Shown here one piece after another: positions 7,152-15,172 of a DNA stretch of 64,000 nucleotides; the first letter of the stretch is position 1, and every line of letters starts with the position of its first letter. Under the pieces are notes generated by a model. The model was not told where the DNA came from. It was given only the letters and a program-made list of their open reading frames with translations, and did not search any database. The position numbers were made by a program, and so were the translations under genes. The DNA is from Streptomyces albireticuli. GTDB taxonomy: Bacteria > Actinomycetota > Actinomycetes > Streptomycetales > Streptomycetaceae. The DNA is taken from NCBI RefSeq assembly GCF_021228125.1, contig NZ_JAJQQS010000005.1, positions 62,001 to 126,000 of the forward strand. The letters are read 5' to 3'.

Positions 7152-8318
7152 TCATCCGTCTGCCCCGAGAAGCAGCCCGGACGTGGGAACACCGCTCCCG
7201 GCGGTGACGAGGACCCGCGCGGCGCCGGGGACCTGGTTGACGGCGGTGCCGCGCAGCTGGCGCACCGCCTCGGCGATGCCGTTCATGCCGTGCAGGTACG
7301 CCTCGCCGAGCTGGCCGCCATGGGTGTTGAGCGGCAGCGCGCCGGCCGCGACGAAGTCCGCGGCCTCACCGGGCCCGCAGAACCCGTACTCCTCCAGCTG
7401 CATCAGCACGAACGGTGTGAAGTGGTCGTACAGAATGCCCACGTCGATGTCTCCCGGGGTCAGGCCGCTGGAACGCCACAGTTGCCGGGCGACCGCGCCC
7501 GCCTCGGGCAGGCAGGTCAGGTCGTCCCGGTAGAAGCTGGTCATCTGCTCCTGCGCCCGGCCCGCGCCCTGAGCGGCGGCGACGATCACGGCCGGCGGGT
7601 GCGGGAGCGTACGGGCCCGGTCGACGGAGGTCACGACGACCGCCTGTCCGCCGTCCGTCTCCTGGCAGCAGTCGAGCAGCCGCAGCGGCTCGGCGATCCA
7701 GCGGGAGGCGGCGTGGTCGGCCAGGGTGATCGGCCTGCCGTGGAAGTACGCGGCCGGGTTGGCCGCCGCGTGGCGGCGGCCGGTGACGGCGACGTGCCCG
7801 AACGCCTCGGGTGTCAGACCGTATGTGTGGAGGTAGCGGCGGGCGGCCATGGCGACCCAGGACGCCGGCGTGAGCAGCCCGAAGGGCAGCGCCCAGCCGA
7901 GCGCCACGCCCTCCGCCGTCGGCTCGCGCCGCTGCGTCCCGGCGCCGAAGCGGCGGCCGGAGCGCTCGTTGAAGGCGCGGTAGCAGACGACGACCTCCGC
8001 CGCGCCCGCCGCGACGGCGAGCGCGGCCTGGTGCACGGTGGCGCAGGCGGCCCCGCCGCCGTAGTGGACGCGGGAGAAGAAGGTCAGCTCCCCGATGCCG
8101 ACGGCCTGGGCGACGGTGATCTCGGGGCTGGTGTCCATGGTGAAGGTGACCAGGCCGTCGACGTCGCCGGGCCCGAGACCGGCGTCGGCGAGGGCGGCCC
8201 GCACGGCCTCGGCCGCGAGGGCGAGCTCGCTGCGGCCGGAGTCCTTGGAGAACTCCGTGGCGCCGACGCCCACGACGGCGGCGGCACCGGAGAGGCCGGC
8301 CCCGCGCCGGGCGCTCAT
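7152..8318 (-). CDS. Thiolase-fold lipid-transfer protein (Ltp2-like)
   Basis: A 388-residue SCP2-type thiolase-like protein. It starts at ATG 8318 within an ATGA overlap with the MaoC gene. Motifs are AAVVGVGATEFSKDSGRSEL at the N terminus, VHYGGGAACATVHQAALAV around the nucleophile region, CYRAFNERSG, and LPLNTHGGQLGEAYLHGMNG near the C terminus. In mycobacteria, Ltp2 works with the DUF35 protein ChsH2 as an aldolase that removes the last propionyl unit of a steroid side chain. The same three families (MaoC, MaoC-DUF35 and thiolase) are in order here, so a similar hydratase/retro-aldolase function on a branched acyl-CoA is likely. The substrate is unknown. Confidence 0.88.
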   Translation of the reverse strand: MSARRGAGLSGAAAVVGVGATEFSKDSGRSELALAAEAVRAALADAGLGPGDVDGLVTFTMDTSPEITVAQAVGIGELTFFSRVHYGGGAACATVHQAALAVAAGAAEVVVCYRAFNERSGRRFGAGTQRREPTAEGVALGWALPFGLLTPASWVAMAARRYLHTYGLTPEAFGHVAVTGRRHAAANPAAYFHGRPITLADHAASRWIAEPLRLLDCCQETDGGQAVVVTSVDRARTLPHPPAVIVAAAQGAGRAQEQMTSFYRDDLTCLPEAGAVARQLWRSSGLTPGDIDVGILYDHFTPFVLMQLEEYGFCGPGEAADFVAAGALPLNTHGGQLGEAYLHGMNGIAEAVRQLRGTAVNQVPGAARVLVTAGSGVPTSGLLLGADG

Positions 8319-8812
8319 GATCCGCCCCCGGTCACCCCGGACGCCCCGGCCGCCCCGGCCGCCCCGGTCACCCCGGACGCCCCGGCCGCCCCGGTCACCC
8401 CGTTCACCCCGGCCGCGGGCAGGGTCACCCCGACGGTCCCGGTCACATGGCGTCCGAGCCGGTTCGTCCCGGCGACGGCGACCTCGACGGCGCACCGGCC
8501 GGCCTCACGGGCAGGACTCACGGAAACGACCCTTCCGCTCAACACCAGGACATCGCCTGGATAGTTGGGCACACCGAGCCGGATCGAAACCCTCACCAGT
8601 GTCGCGTCGGCACCGAAATGGTCGGTGATGTACCGGCCCACCAGACCATTGGTGGTGAGGATGTTCATGAAGATGTCAGGAGAGCCCTTGGCGCGGGCCG
8701 CTTCTGCGTCGTGGTGCACGTCCTGGAAGTCACGGGAGGCGAGGGCGCCCGCGACGACCAGCGTACGGGTGACGGGTACGGACAGCGGAGGCAGTTCGTC
8801 GCCGGGTCTCAT
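8315..8812 (-). CDS. MaoC family hydratase (ChsH1-like)
   Basis: A 165-residue single hot-dog protein. The hydratase motif is visible as FQDVHHDAEAARAKGSPDIF (residues about 30-49), which contains the Asp and His of R-hydratases. It overlaps both neighbours by 4 bp (ATGA at each end), so it is co-translated with the MaoC/DUF35 protein upstream and the thiolase downstream. ChsH1 and ChsH2 form an enoyl-CoA hydratase in steroid degradation, and the arrangement suggests the same heteromer. The last 30 residues are a collagen-like Gly-Val-Thr-Gly-Ala repeat absent from normal MaoC proteins. Confidence 0.88.
   Translation of the reverse strand: MRPGDELPPLSVPVTRTLVVAGALASRDFQDVHHDAEAARAKGSPDIFMNILTTNGLVGRYITDHFGADATLVRVSIRLGVPNYPGDVLVLSGRVVSVSPAREAGRCAVEVAVAGTNRLGRHVTGTVGVTLPAAGVNGVTGAAGASGVTGAAGAAGASGVTGGGS
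8330..8416 (-). repeat. Collagen-like repeat at the MaoC C terminus
   Basis: A degenerate repeat of CCCCGGNCRCCC-type units encodes a GVTGAAGASGVTGAAG-like tail on the hydratase. It is in frame and does not disrupt the overlap with the thiolase start. Confidence 0.7.
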
Positions 8813-9864
8813 GCGTCCGCCCCGTCCGGGAGCGCCCGGAATACGGGTAACCGAAGCCCCGTGTCCACCTGGAGGAACTCCAGCTCGACGCGGGTCCCGA
8901 TACGCACATGGTCCGGCTCCGCACCTATGAGATTACCGATCATCCTTACGCCTTCGGCCAGTTCGATCAGCCCGACGGCGTACGGGGGGTCGAAGGCGGG
9001 GAAGGGCGGGTGATGCATGATCACGTACGAGAAGACCCGGCCCGCGCCGGACGCCCGGACGGTCGTCCAGTCCGGTGAGCCGCACCGCCCGCACCCGGGC
9101 AGCCAGGGGAAACGGAGCTCGGCGCAGGCCGCGCAGCGCTGGATGAGCAGCTCGCCGGCGGCGACGCCCTCCCAGAAGCCGGCGTTGTCGCGGTTGATCA
9201 CGGGGCGGGGGCGCTGGGGGCGGGGCTCCCCCGGGGAGGGTCCGGACTTCTCGGGGACGGGCCCGAACTCCTCGGGGACGGCTCCGGACGCGGCCCTCCC
9301 GGGCTCCGGGCCGCTGCCCGCGGGCGCGTACTTGAAGATCCGGAAGCGGTGCGTTCCCACGAGGACGCCCGCCGTACGGATCTCCGTGCGCGTCGTGACG
9401 AAGTGGCCGTCGCCGAGCCGTGTGCTCTTGAGGGGCGAAACGGTCTCGATCACGGAGTCGAAGGTGAGCTCGTCGCCGGGCCGCAGCGGTCGCGGGTATT
9501 CCTGTTCGCAGTCGGTGGCGACGACGGCGGTGTACCCGGCGCGGTCGAGCAGGCCCAGCAGCCGGCCGTAGGCGTCGGCGCGGCCGCCCCGCGGGCCGTG
9601 CCCGGAGAGGCCGCCCATGATCCACGCCTGGAGCATGGTGGGCGGGGCGACGGGGTCGGGGCCGGCGTAGGCGGGGTGACGGTCGCCCATCGCCTCGCAC
9701 CAGTGCCTGATCATGGGCGCGTTGACGGGGTCCTTGGCCCGGCCGGAGACGGCGGCGGGCCGCCCTTCGAAGCCCGCGAGGTCCTCCGCCCGCAAGCGCC
9801 GCGGGGGCCGCGGGGGCCGTGGGGGCCGTGGGGTTCGTGAGGGGGGTGCGGTGGGGTCGCTCAT
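8809..9864 (-). CDS. Bifunctional MaoC N-terminal / DUF35 OB-fold protein (ChsH2-like)
   Basis: A 351-residue two-domain protein. ATG 9864 is chosen because GGAGGG lies just upstream. After a proline/arginine stretch (residues 9-22), a MaoC-type hot-dog domain spans about residues 25-170. A linker leads to a DUF35 domain with a zinc ribbon (CAACAELRFPWLPGCGRCG, CxxC and CxxC) and an OB fold to the end. This is the architecture of ChsH2, whose hot-dog half pairs with ChsH1 and whose DUF35 half binds Ltp2. It heads an overlapping three-gene operon under the palindrome at 9876-9904. Confidence 0.9.
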   Translation of the reverse strand: MSDPTAPPSRTPRPPRPPRPPRRLRAEDLAGFEGRPAAVSGRAKDPVNAPMIRHWCEAMGDRHPAYAGPDPVAPPTMLQAWIMGGLSGHGPRGGRADAYGRLLGLLDRAGYTAVVATDCEQEYPRPLRPGDELTFDSVIETVSPLKSTRLGDGHFVTTRTEIRTAGVLVGTHRFRIFKYAPAGSGPEPGRAASGAVPEEFGPVPEKSGPSPGEPRPQRPRPVINRDNAGFWEGVAAGELLIQRCAACAELRFPWLPGCGRCGSPDWTTVRASGAGRVFSYVIMHHPPFPAFDPPYAVGLIELAEGVRMIGNLIGAEPDHVRIGTRVELEFLQVDTGLRLPVFRALPDGADA

Positions 9865-9875
9865 GGGTCCCTCCA

Positions 9876-9904
9876 AGTTTTTCTGACTGTCCGTCAGAAA
9901 AACT
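9876..9904. promoter_or_regulatory. Perfect palindromic operator (TetR type)
   Basis: AGTTTTTCTGAC (9876-9887) and GTCAGAAAAACT (9893-9904) are perfect 12-bp arms around TGTCC. The site begins 12 bp upstream of the ChsH2-like start and has the CTGAC-N5-GTCAG core often bound by TetR-family regulators of acyl-CoA catabolism. No TetR gene is in the window. Confidence 0.75.
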
Positions 9905-10122
9905 GGGGATGTCAAGAACGACGCACCTCCGCCACCGGGGAGCCGCCCGCACAACGGAAGCGGGGCCGCCGGCGGCTCGGCGGCCCCGTACCCGCCGCGC
10001 GGATCCGTATGCCAGGCGGATCCGCGCATGGCCGCGCGACGGCACCGGAGTGCCGTCGCGCGCCATCACCAGACCCTGTCCACATTCACCCCGTCACCTC
10101 GTGGACTCCCACGAGGCGCTGC

Positions 10123-10431
10123 CTACCACCAGTTGGTGAAGGTGACCGAGACGTTCTCCTGGCGGATGGCGGTGTCGTCGCCACCGACGACGCTCGCGGT
10201 GTTGTTCTGGTTCGAGGCACCGGTGCCGGTGGCCTGCTGCTGCCCCGTGGTGGAGTTGCCGTGGTTGGTACCCCCGACGCCGCTCCCCACGATCGCGGCG
10301 GCAGCGGCGTTGGAACCACGGTTCGCCAGCTGGTTGCCGTCGTCGGCCGAGGCGACGCCGGAGAAGAGCACGACGGCCATGGGCAGGGCGGCCACAGCCG
10401 CGAGGACGCGAGCAGTGCGGGTGCTTGCCAT
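10123..10431 (-). CDS. Small secreted Asn/Gln/Gly-rich protein
   Basis: A 102-residue exported protein with GGAGGA upstream of its ATG. A signal peptide (MASTRTARVLAAVAALPMAV, cleavage near SADD at about residue 30) leaves a mature chain of about 73 residues rich in Asn, Gln, Gly, Ser, Thr and Ala. It has no cysteines and ends TNWW. The short QN/NN-containing segments recall secreted surface or amyloid-like proteins of streptomycetes. It lacks the chaplin domain and its Cys pair, and does not look like a rodlin. Function not recognised; it appears monocistronic. Confidence 0.75.
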   Translation of the reverse strand: MASTRTARVLAAVAALPMAVVLFSGVASADDGNQLANRGSNAAAAAIVGSGVGGTNHGNSTTGQQQATGTGASNQNNTASVVGGDDTAIRQENVSVTFTNWW

Positions 10432-10806
10432 ATCAATTCCTCCAGAACAGGAACGGAACTACTGCCTACTGCCGAGCGGTTGGCCGACCACCCGACGAAC
10501 TTTCCGACGTCGCAACCTCAGAATTGCCCACCGAATCCCCGGCGAACCACCCGCCGCTCGCTATTCCCTCGCAAGCATGACCACTCAGGAATAAACCCCC
10601 ACCACGCCCTCAAGCCCCTGCCCCGCGCCCCTCAGGGCACGCTCACACAGCCAGGGATCCCAAGCGCCCCAAGGGGAGAACCGTTCCGGCCCAAATTCGG
10701 CCAATTCCGTAAACCCGTTCAACGGAGCAGGCACCCGGACGGCGAAAACGTTCAGGCAGCGGGGCCGGAACGTCCCGCCGCCCCTCCGGAAACCCCTACG
10801 AACGAC
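10432..10806. other. Intergenic region without recognised gene
   Basis: About 375 bp between two minus-strand genes, slightly less GC-rich than its surroundings. It must hold the promoter of the small secreted protein. No confident promoter boxes, RNA gene or repeat was found. Confidence 0.4.
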
Positions 10807-11772
10807 TCACCGAGCGCCGACCGGAATCCCGACGGCGGGCCGCACCACGGCCCCGCCGGACCCGCCGGCCGCCGGTCCGGGGGCCGGCAGGGTGCCGACG
10901 ACCACGGTCGCGTCGAGGTCCTCACAGCTCACCACGCGCGGGACGAGACCGCCGCGGGCGAACGCCGCCACGGTCCTGGGCGCCTGCCGCTCGCTCGTCT
11001 CCACCAGGAGGTGCCCGCCGGGCGCCAGCCACTCCGCCGCACCGGCGGTGACCCGCCGCTGGATCTCCAGCCCGTCCGACCCGCCGTCGAGCGCGACCCT
11101 CGGCTCGTGGATCCGGGCCTCCGGCGGCAGGAACTCGATGGCCTCGGTGGGCACATAGGGCGCGTTGGCCACCAGGACGTCCACACGGCCGCGCAGCGAG
11201 GCGGGCAGCGGGTCGTAGAGGTCCCCCTCGTAGACGAGGCCGCGGTCACCGATGTTGCGCCGCGCGCACCGCACGGCGGCGGGCTCGATGTCGGCCGCGT
11301 AGAGCTCGATCCCCTCCAAGGACCCCGCCAGCACGGCGCCGACCGCGCCCGAGCCGCAGCACAGGTCGACCACGACGGCACGCGAGGGCACGGCGGCCGG
11401 GCCCGCGGACCGGGCCGGACGGCCGGGACGGGGCGCCCCGACGGCGAGCCGCGCCAGCGCGAGGGCCTCCCGGGCCAGGACCTCGGTCCGGCGGCGCGGC
11501 ACGAACACCCCGGCGTCGACGGCTATCCGCAGCCCGGCGAACTCCGCCCAGCCCAGGACGTGTTCCAGGGGAAGCCCGGCGACGCGCCGCTCCACCATCG
11601 CAGCGAGCTCGGCGGGCGTACGGGCGGTGGAGACGAGCAGCTCCGCCTCGTCCTCGGCGAAGACACAGCCGACGGCCCGCAGCCGGACGACGACGGCGGG
11701 AAGGGAGAGCGAGGAAGGAACGGAAGAAACGGAAGAAGAGGAAGGCGAAGAGGAAGGCAGAGAAAGCGACAT
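10807..11772 (-). CDS. HemK-like protein N5-glutamine methyltransferase
   Basis: A 321-residue SAM-dependent methyltransferase of the HemK/PrmC class (putative protein N(5)-glutamine methyltransferase group). The SAM motif is VVVDLCCGSGAVGAVLAGSL, and the substrate motif appears as VANAPYVPTEAI, with NAPY in place of the classical NPPY. The PrmC-like N-terminal helical part includes LEHVLGWAEFAGLRIAVDAG. ATG 11772 is preferred; the frame continues upstream to 11907. The first 27 residues are almost all Ser/Pro/Leu/Val because of a purine-rich GGAAG/GAAGA repeat in the DNA. The normal PrmC for release factors is expected elsewhere, and this is probably a paralogue. Confidence 0.85.
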   Translation of the reverse strand: MSLSLPSSSPSSSSVSSVPSSLSLPAVVVRLRAVGCVFAEDEAELLVSTARTPAELAAMVERRVAGLPLEHVLGWAEFAGLRIAVDAGVFVPRRRTEVLAREALALARLAVGAPRPGRPARSAGPAAVPSRAVVVDLCCGSGAVGAVLAGSLEGIELYAADIEPAAVRCARRNIGDRGLVYEGDLYDPLPASLRGRVDVLVANAPYVPTEAIEFLPPEARIHEPRVALDGGSDGLEIQRRVTAGAAEWLAPGGHLLVETSERQAPRTVAAFARGGLVPRVVSCEDLDATVVVGTLPAPGPAAGGSGGAVVRPAVGIPVGAR

Positions 11773-12024
11773 GAGAGCCTTTCGGGATACCGAAGGGCGC
11801 TCTCGCGGTCGTACTAGAGAGAGACGACCGTACAGCTGAGGGAGGAGAGCACCCGGCCTGCGACTGCGGTAATGGGTCCCACCTCCTAGGTCGAAAAGTT
11901 CGATCACTGCTGGGCGGCCACATTACCCGAGCCGGCGCCCGGTGCAAACAGAAGAGCTCAGAAGGGCCGCCGCTTCAGTCATTACGGCATACTTTCCGAT
12001 CAATTACCGGAAGAACGGCACGTA

Positions 12025-12573
12025 ATGGCGAATACCCCTGAAGACACGGCCCCGGTGGCGGACCCGGGGCCGGACCCGGCGCTCCCCGCGCATCCGCAGA
12101 CCGGATGGCCGCCGTCCGGCCTCCCCCGGCGGAGCCGGGCGAGGAAGTGGGTGACGCGTGGCATCGTCACGGCGGTGGTCCTCGCCCCGCTCTGCTTCGT
12201 CGGCCTCGTCGCGTACGAGGTCCTGAGCGGCAAGGCCTTCGAGCCGCACAAGACCGGTTGCGCGGAGGCCACGGGCTTCGCGGGCGGCCGGATGCCCGAG
12301 GAGGCGACGGACAAGAAGTGCGTGGACGACGGGGGCTGGTTGGACCAGGGCTACACGGTCGAGTCCCGGATGCCGCGCGAGGACGTCGCGGCGAAGCTGC
12401 TGAAGGCGTTCCCGCGGACGCGTCAGCTGCCCGACTCCTACGAGTGGGACCTCGAGTTCACCAACTCCCAGGAGACCGACCGGCCGGCCGGCGGGGCCTC
12501 GCACATCGAACTGGGCGTCGACTACGAGGAGGACGGCACCGCCTCGGTCACGCTGCGGGCGTTCAACGTCTGA
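12025..12573 (+). CDS. Membrane-anchored hypothetical protein
   Basis: A 182-residue protein with a Pro-rich cytoplasmic start (residues 1-35), a basic stretch RRSRARKW, one membrane segment (GIVTAVVLAPLCFVGLVAY, about residues 46-64) and a 115-residue outer domain with two cysteines (residues about 79 and 98). No known domain is recognised. It faces the S1 protease gene convergently with 18 nt between the stops. It is probably a surface protein of unknown function. Confidence 0.75.
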   Translation: MANTPEDTAPVADPGPDPALPAHPQTGWPPSGLPRRSRARKWVTRGIVTAVVLAPLCFVGLVAYEVLSGKAFEPHKTGCAEATGFAGGRMPEEATDKKCVDDGGWLDQGYTVESRMPREDVAAKLLKAFPRTRQLPDSYEWDLEFTNSQETDRPAGGASHIELGVDYEEDGTASVTLRAFNV

Positions 12574-12591
12574 CCGGGGCGGTGCCGGGGT

Positions 12592-13530
12592 TCACCCGAT
12601 GGTCGCGCCGTACGCCGACAGCGCCTCCAGCACCGGCTGGAAGAACGTGGTGCCGCCGGTGGTGCAGTTGCCGCTGCCGCCCGAGGTGAGGCCCACGGCC
12701 TGGTCACCGATGAAGAAGGAGCCGCCGCTGTCGCCGGGCTCGGCGCACACATCGGTCCGGGTGAGGCCGCTGACCCGGCCCTCCGGGTACGTCACGGTCC
12801 AGTTGAGGCCCGTGACCGTGCCCGAGCGCACCCCGAAGCCCGGGCCGGTGGTGGCCCCGCTGCGCCGCACGGTCTCGCCGAGGGCCGCGTCACGGGCGCC
12901 GGTGATGTTCTGCACGCTGCCGTTGTAGAGGTTGACCTGGCTCGGGTGGTCGACGGCGGCGGTGTACTCGGCGATGGCGAAGTCGTCGCCGGGGAAGCTC
13001 GACCCGCCGGCGGGGACACGGGCGATCTCCGGGCCGCCCTCGCGGTCGGACCAGCTCTTGATCGGGTCGCCGCAGTGCCCGGCCGTGAGGAAGGCGTCCG
13101 GCTTGCCGGCCCGTTTCACGTTGAACCCGAGCGAGCAGTACCCCCTGCTGCCGGTGAGGGCCGAGGCGTGGATCGCGTCGCCGCCCGCGAGGAACGCCCT
13201 GAGTTCCGTGGTGGTTCTCTTCAGCTCCACGGACTGGCCGAGCGGCTTGAGCACCCCGTTCAGCCGCTCCAGCCTGGCCCCCGTGACCGTGGGGTCGGCG
13301 GTGACGACGACCCGCCCGGTGGCCGGGTCCGCGCCCCATGCCGTCCCCGGGATCAGGTCGCTGGAGTTCAGGGCCGCCATGGTGGCGTCCAGCCGGGCGT
13401 CACCGGGGCGGACGGCCGCGGACCGGGCCGTGGCGGCGCCGGCCGGGGTGAGGGCCACGGCGGCCAGCGCGGCCATGGCCGCGGCGGCGAGCGCGGCGGC
13501 GCGTCGTCGGAGTCGAGCGGATCGTTGCAT
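12592..13530 (-). CDS. Secreted S1 family serine protease (streptogrisin/alpha-lytic type)
   Basis: A 312-residue preproprotease. ATG 13530 is chosen for its GGGAGA ribosome site and good signal peptide; the longer in-frame start at 13608 is less likely. A signal peptide of about 35 residues is followed by a pro-region of roughly 90 residues, and then the chymotrypsin-fold domain starts near GYCSLGF. The triad is visible: His in FLTAGHCG, Asp in GDDFAIAEY and Ser in CAEPGDSGGSFF. Cysteines flank these as in streptogrisins. It is expected to act outside the cell. Confidence 0.93.
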   Translation of the reverse strand: MQRSARLRRRAAALAAAAMAALAAVALTPAGAATARSAAVRPGDARLDATMAALNSSDLIPGTAWGADPATGRVVVTADPTVTGARLERLNGVLKPLGQSVELKRTTTELRAFLAGGDAIHASALTGSRGYCSLGFNVKRAGKPDAFLTAGHCGDPIKSWSDREGGPEIARVPAGGSSFPGDDFAIAEYTAAVDHPSQVNLYNGSVQNITGARDAALGETVRRSGATTGPGFGVRSGTVTGLNWTVTYPEGRVSGLTRTDVCAEPGDSGGSFFIGDQAVGLTSGGSGNCTTGGTTFFQPVLEALSAYGATIG

Positions 13531-13781
13531 GGCATCTCCCGAGTGAATGCCGGAACCACGAGTCCGGAAGTGCGTGCCCCGCGCCTTGGGGCGCGGAAAG
13601 TGCATCAATCATCACAAGGAGTGAAAGTCCTCTGTGCGAACAGTAGAACTGACAGCACCCAAACCACCCGCATAAGCGACAAAACCCGCCACATGCGTTC
13701 GTCCCACGTGTGTGTTTTCCCCTCGGCCCCTCACGGACAGCCACCCCCGCCGCAGAGAAGTCCCGGGCGGGCGCGGGCGCG

Positions 13782-15170
13782 TCACACCGGGCGGAGGACC
13801 CCCTTGGTGCGCATGAGGAACTCCGCGAGGAACCCGTCGTGCGGCATGTCCGGCCCGCTGTCACAGGTCGGCGACGCGCCGAGGTGGAGCGAGCCGATGG
13901 TGGGCTCGGCCAGCAGCGCGTCGATCAGCTTCTCGTCCTCCGTGACGGCGGTGACCACCAGGGATCCCCGCAGGGGCGCGATCCCGGCCTCCCGGTGCCA
14001 CGGGGCCACCCACACGCAGGGGAAGGGCATCTCCACGCCGAGCTGCGGGGCGTCCGGCCCGCCGGCCTGGTGCACGGCGGGGCGCAGCACCGCGCTGCCG
14101 TCGCCGAGCTCCTCGACGACGCCGTCCGCGCCCAGCCAGGCGGTGGTGCCGGACGCCTGCTCCCGCAGGTGGCGTTCGAGGGCGCGGGCGGTGTCCACCG
14201 GCTGTACGGGCAGCGTGGCCCGGTCGTCCTGCGGGGGGAGGCCGGGGATCGCGGCGAGCCGTTCCGCGACGGCCTCCGCCAGCGGCGCGGGGTCGCCCTC
14301 GACCAGCACCGCCGTGGCGTTGACACAGCCCGTGCCGCCCTCGCGCACGACGGAGTCGACGACGAGGCCGGCGCGGCGGGCAGGGTCCGCGTCCGGGTCC
14401 GCGTCCGCGGTGAGCAGGATCTTCGAACGGCCGGGCCCCTGCGCCAGCACCCGTGAACTCCCGGCGTACCTCCGCGTCACGTCGTCGCCGCCGTAGACCA
14501 CGCCGAGGTCGGCGCCGTCCAGGACGGCGTCCGCGACCTCGTGGGCGGTGGGCAGCAGGACCAGGTGGTCGGCGGGGAACCCGGCGTCGCGCAGGGCGGT
14601 GACCAGCCGGTGGGGGGTCAGCGGCTCGCGGGTGGAGGGGCGTACCGCGATCCGGTAGCCCAGGGCGAGGGCCTGGAGCCACAGGGTGTGGACGCCGGGG
14701 TGGTTGCCGGCGGCGTGCACCGCGAGGACGTCGCCGCGGCGGGTCCACACCGCCCGGCCGGTGCGGGTCAGCGGGTCCCGCCAGTCGTCCACCGCGGCGG
14801 CCGGGCGGGCGAGCCGCACGGCGCGGTGGACGTCGGCGGCGGCGCGCGCGGTGTGCGCGGCGGCCGCCCGTACGACCGCGACCGGCAGCCCGGAGACCCT
14901 GCTGACCAGGCGCTGGTGTTCCTCCGCGGGCAGTCCGGCGACGGTGCCCGAGGCGAACGCCTCGCCCGCCCGGGCGATCGCGGCCACCCGCTCGTCCTCC
15001 GGCATCTCCGTCGCCCGGCGCAGCGCGGAGACGGCGCGGTCGACGAACAGCCTCGGTACGAGGCCGAGTTCCGCGACGGGGCGGCCGGTGACGTCGGTGA
15101 CGGTCGTACGGGTGCGGGGCCGGTAGGCGCCGGCCGGTCCGAGGGCGTCGAGCGGGAGCGGTCCGCCCAC
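13782..15170 (-). CDS. LuxC-like acyl/aryl-CoA reductase (aldehyde dehydrogenase fold)
   Basis: A 462-residue LuxC-family reductase. A GTG at 15170, 2 nt after the stop of the AMP-binding gene, is the best start; the frame is open further upstream only because it runs antisense-free through that gene. Motifs are GDVLAVHAAGNHPGVHTLW (nucleotide-binding region), LGVVYGGDDVTRRYAG and REGGTGCVNATAVLV, which contains the catalytic cysteine. It would reduce an activated carboxylate to an aldehyde with NAD(P)H. Pairing with a PaaK/LuxE-like ligase resembles GriD-GriC of grixazone biosynthesis, a two-part carboxylic acid reductase. Confidence 0.85.
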   Translation of the reverse strand: MGGPLPLDALGPAGAYRPRTRTTVTDVTGRPVAELGLVPRLFVDRAVSALRRATEMPEDERVAAIARAGEAFASGTVAGLPAEEHQRLVSRVSGLPVAVVRAAAAHTARAAADVHRAVRLARPAAAVDDWRDPLTRTGRAVWTRRGDVLAVHAAGNHPGVHTLWLQALALGYRIAVRPSTREPLTPHRLVTALRDAGFPADHLVLLPTAHEVADAVLDGADLGVVYGGDDVTRRYAGSSRVLAQGPGRSKILLTADADPDADPARRAGLVVDSVVREGGTGCVNATAVLVEGDPAPLAEAVAERLAAIPGLPPQDDRATLPVQPVDTARALERHLREQASGTTAWLGADGVVEELGDGSAVLRPAVHQAGGPDAPQLGVEMPFPCVWVAPWHREAGIAPLRGSLVVTAVTEDEKLIDALLAEPTIGSLHLGASPTCDSGPDMPHDGFLAEFLMRTKGVLRPV

Positions 15171-15172
15171 GG

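Noticed and set aside
5462..7192. Long 576-residue minus-strand frame
   Set aside because: It lies over the sigma factor and DUF1906 genes in another frame and is a GC-bias shadow with Arg/Pro/Gly composition.
9876..9904. Rho-independent terminator
   Set aside because: It lies upstream of a start codon with a perfect operator-like palindrome and no gene ends there.
10123..10431. Chaplin or rodlin
   Set aside because: There is no chaplin domain with its two cysteines, and the sequence does not carry rodlin landmarks.
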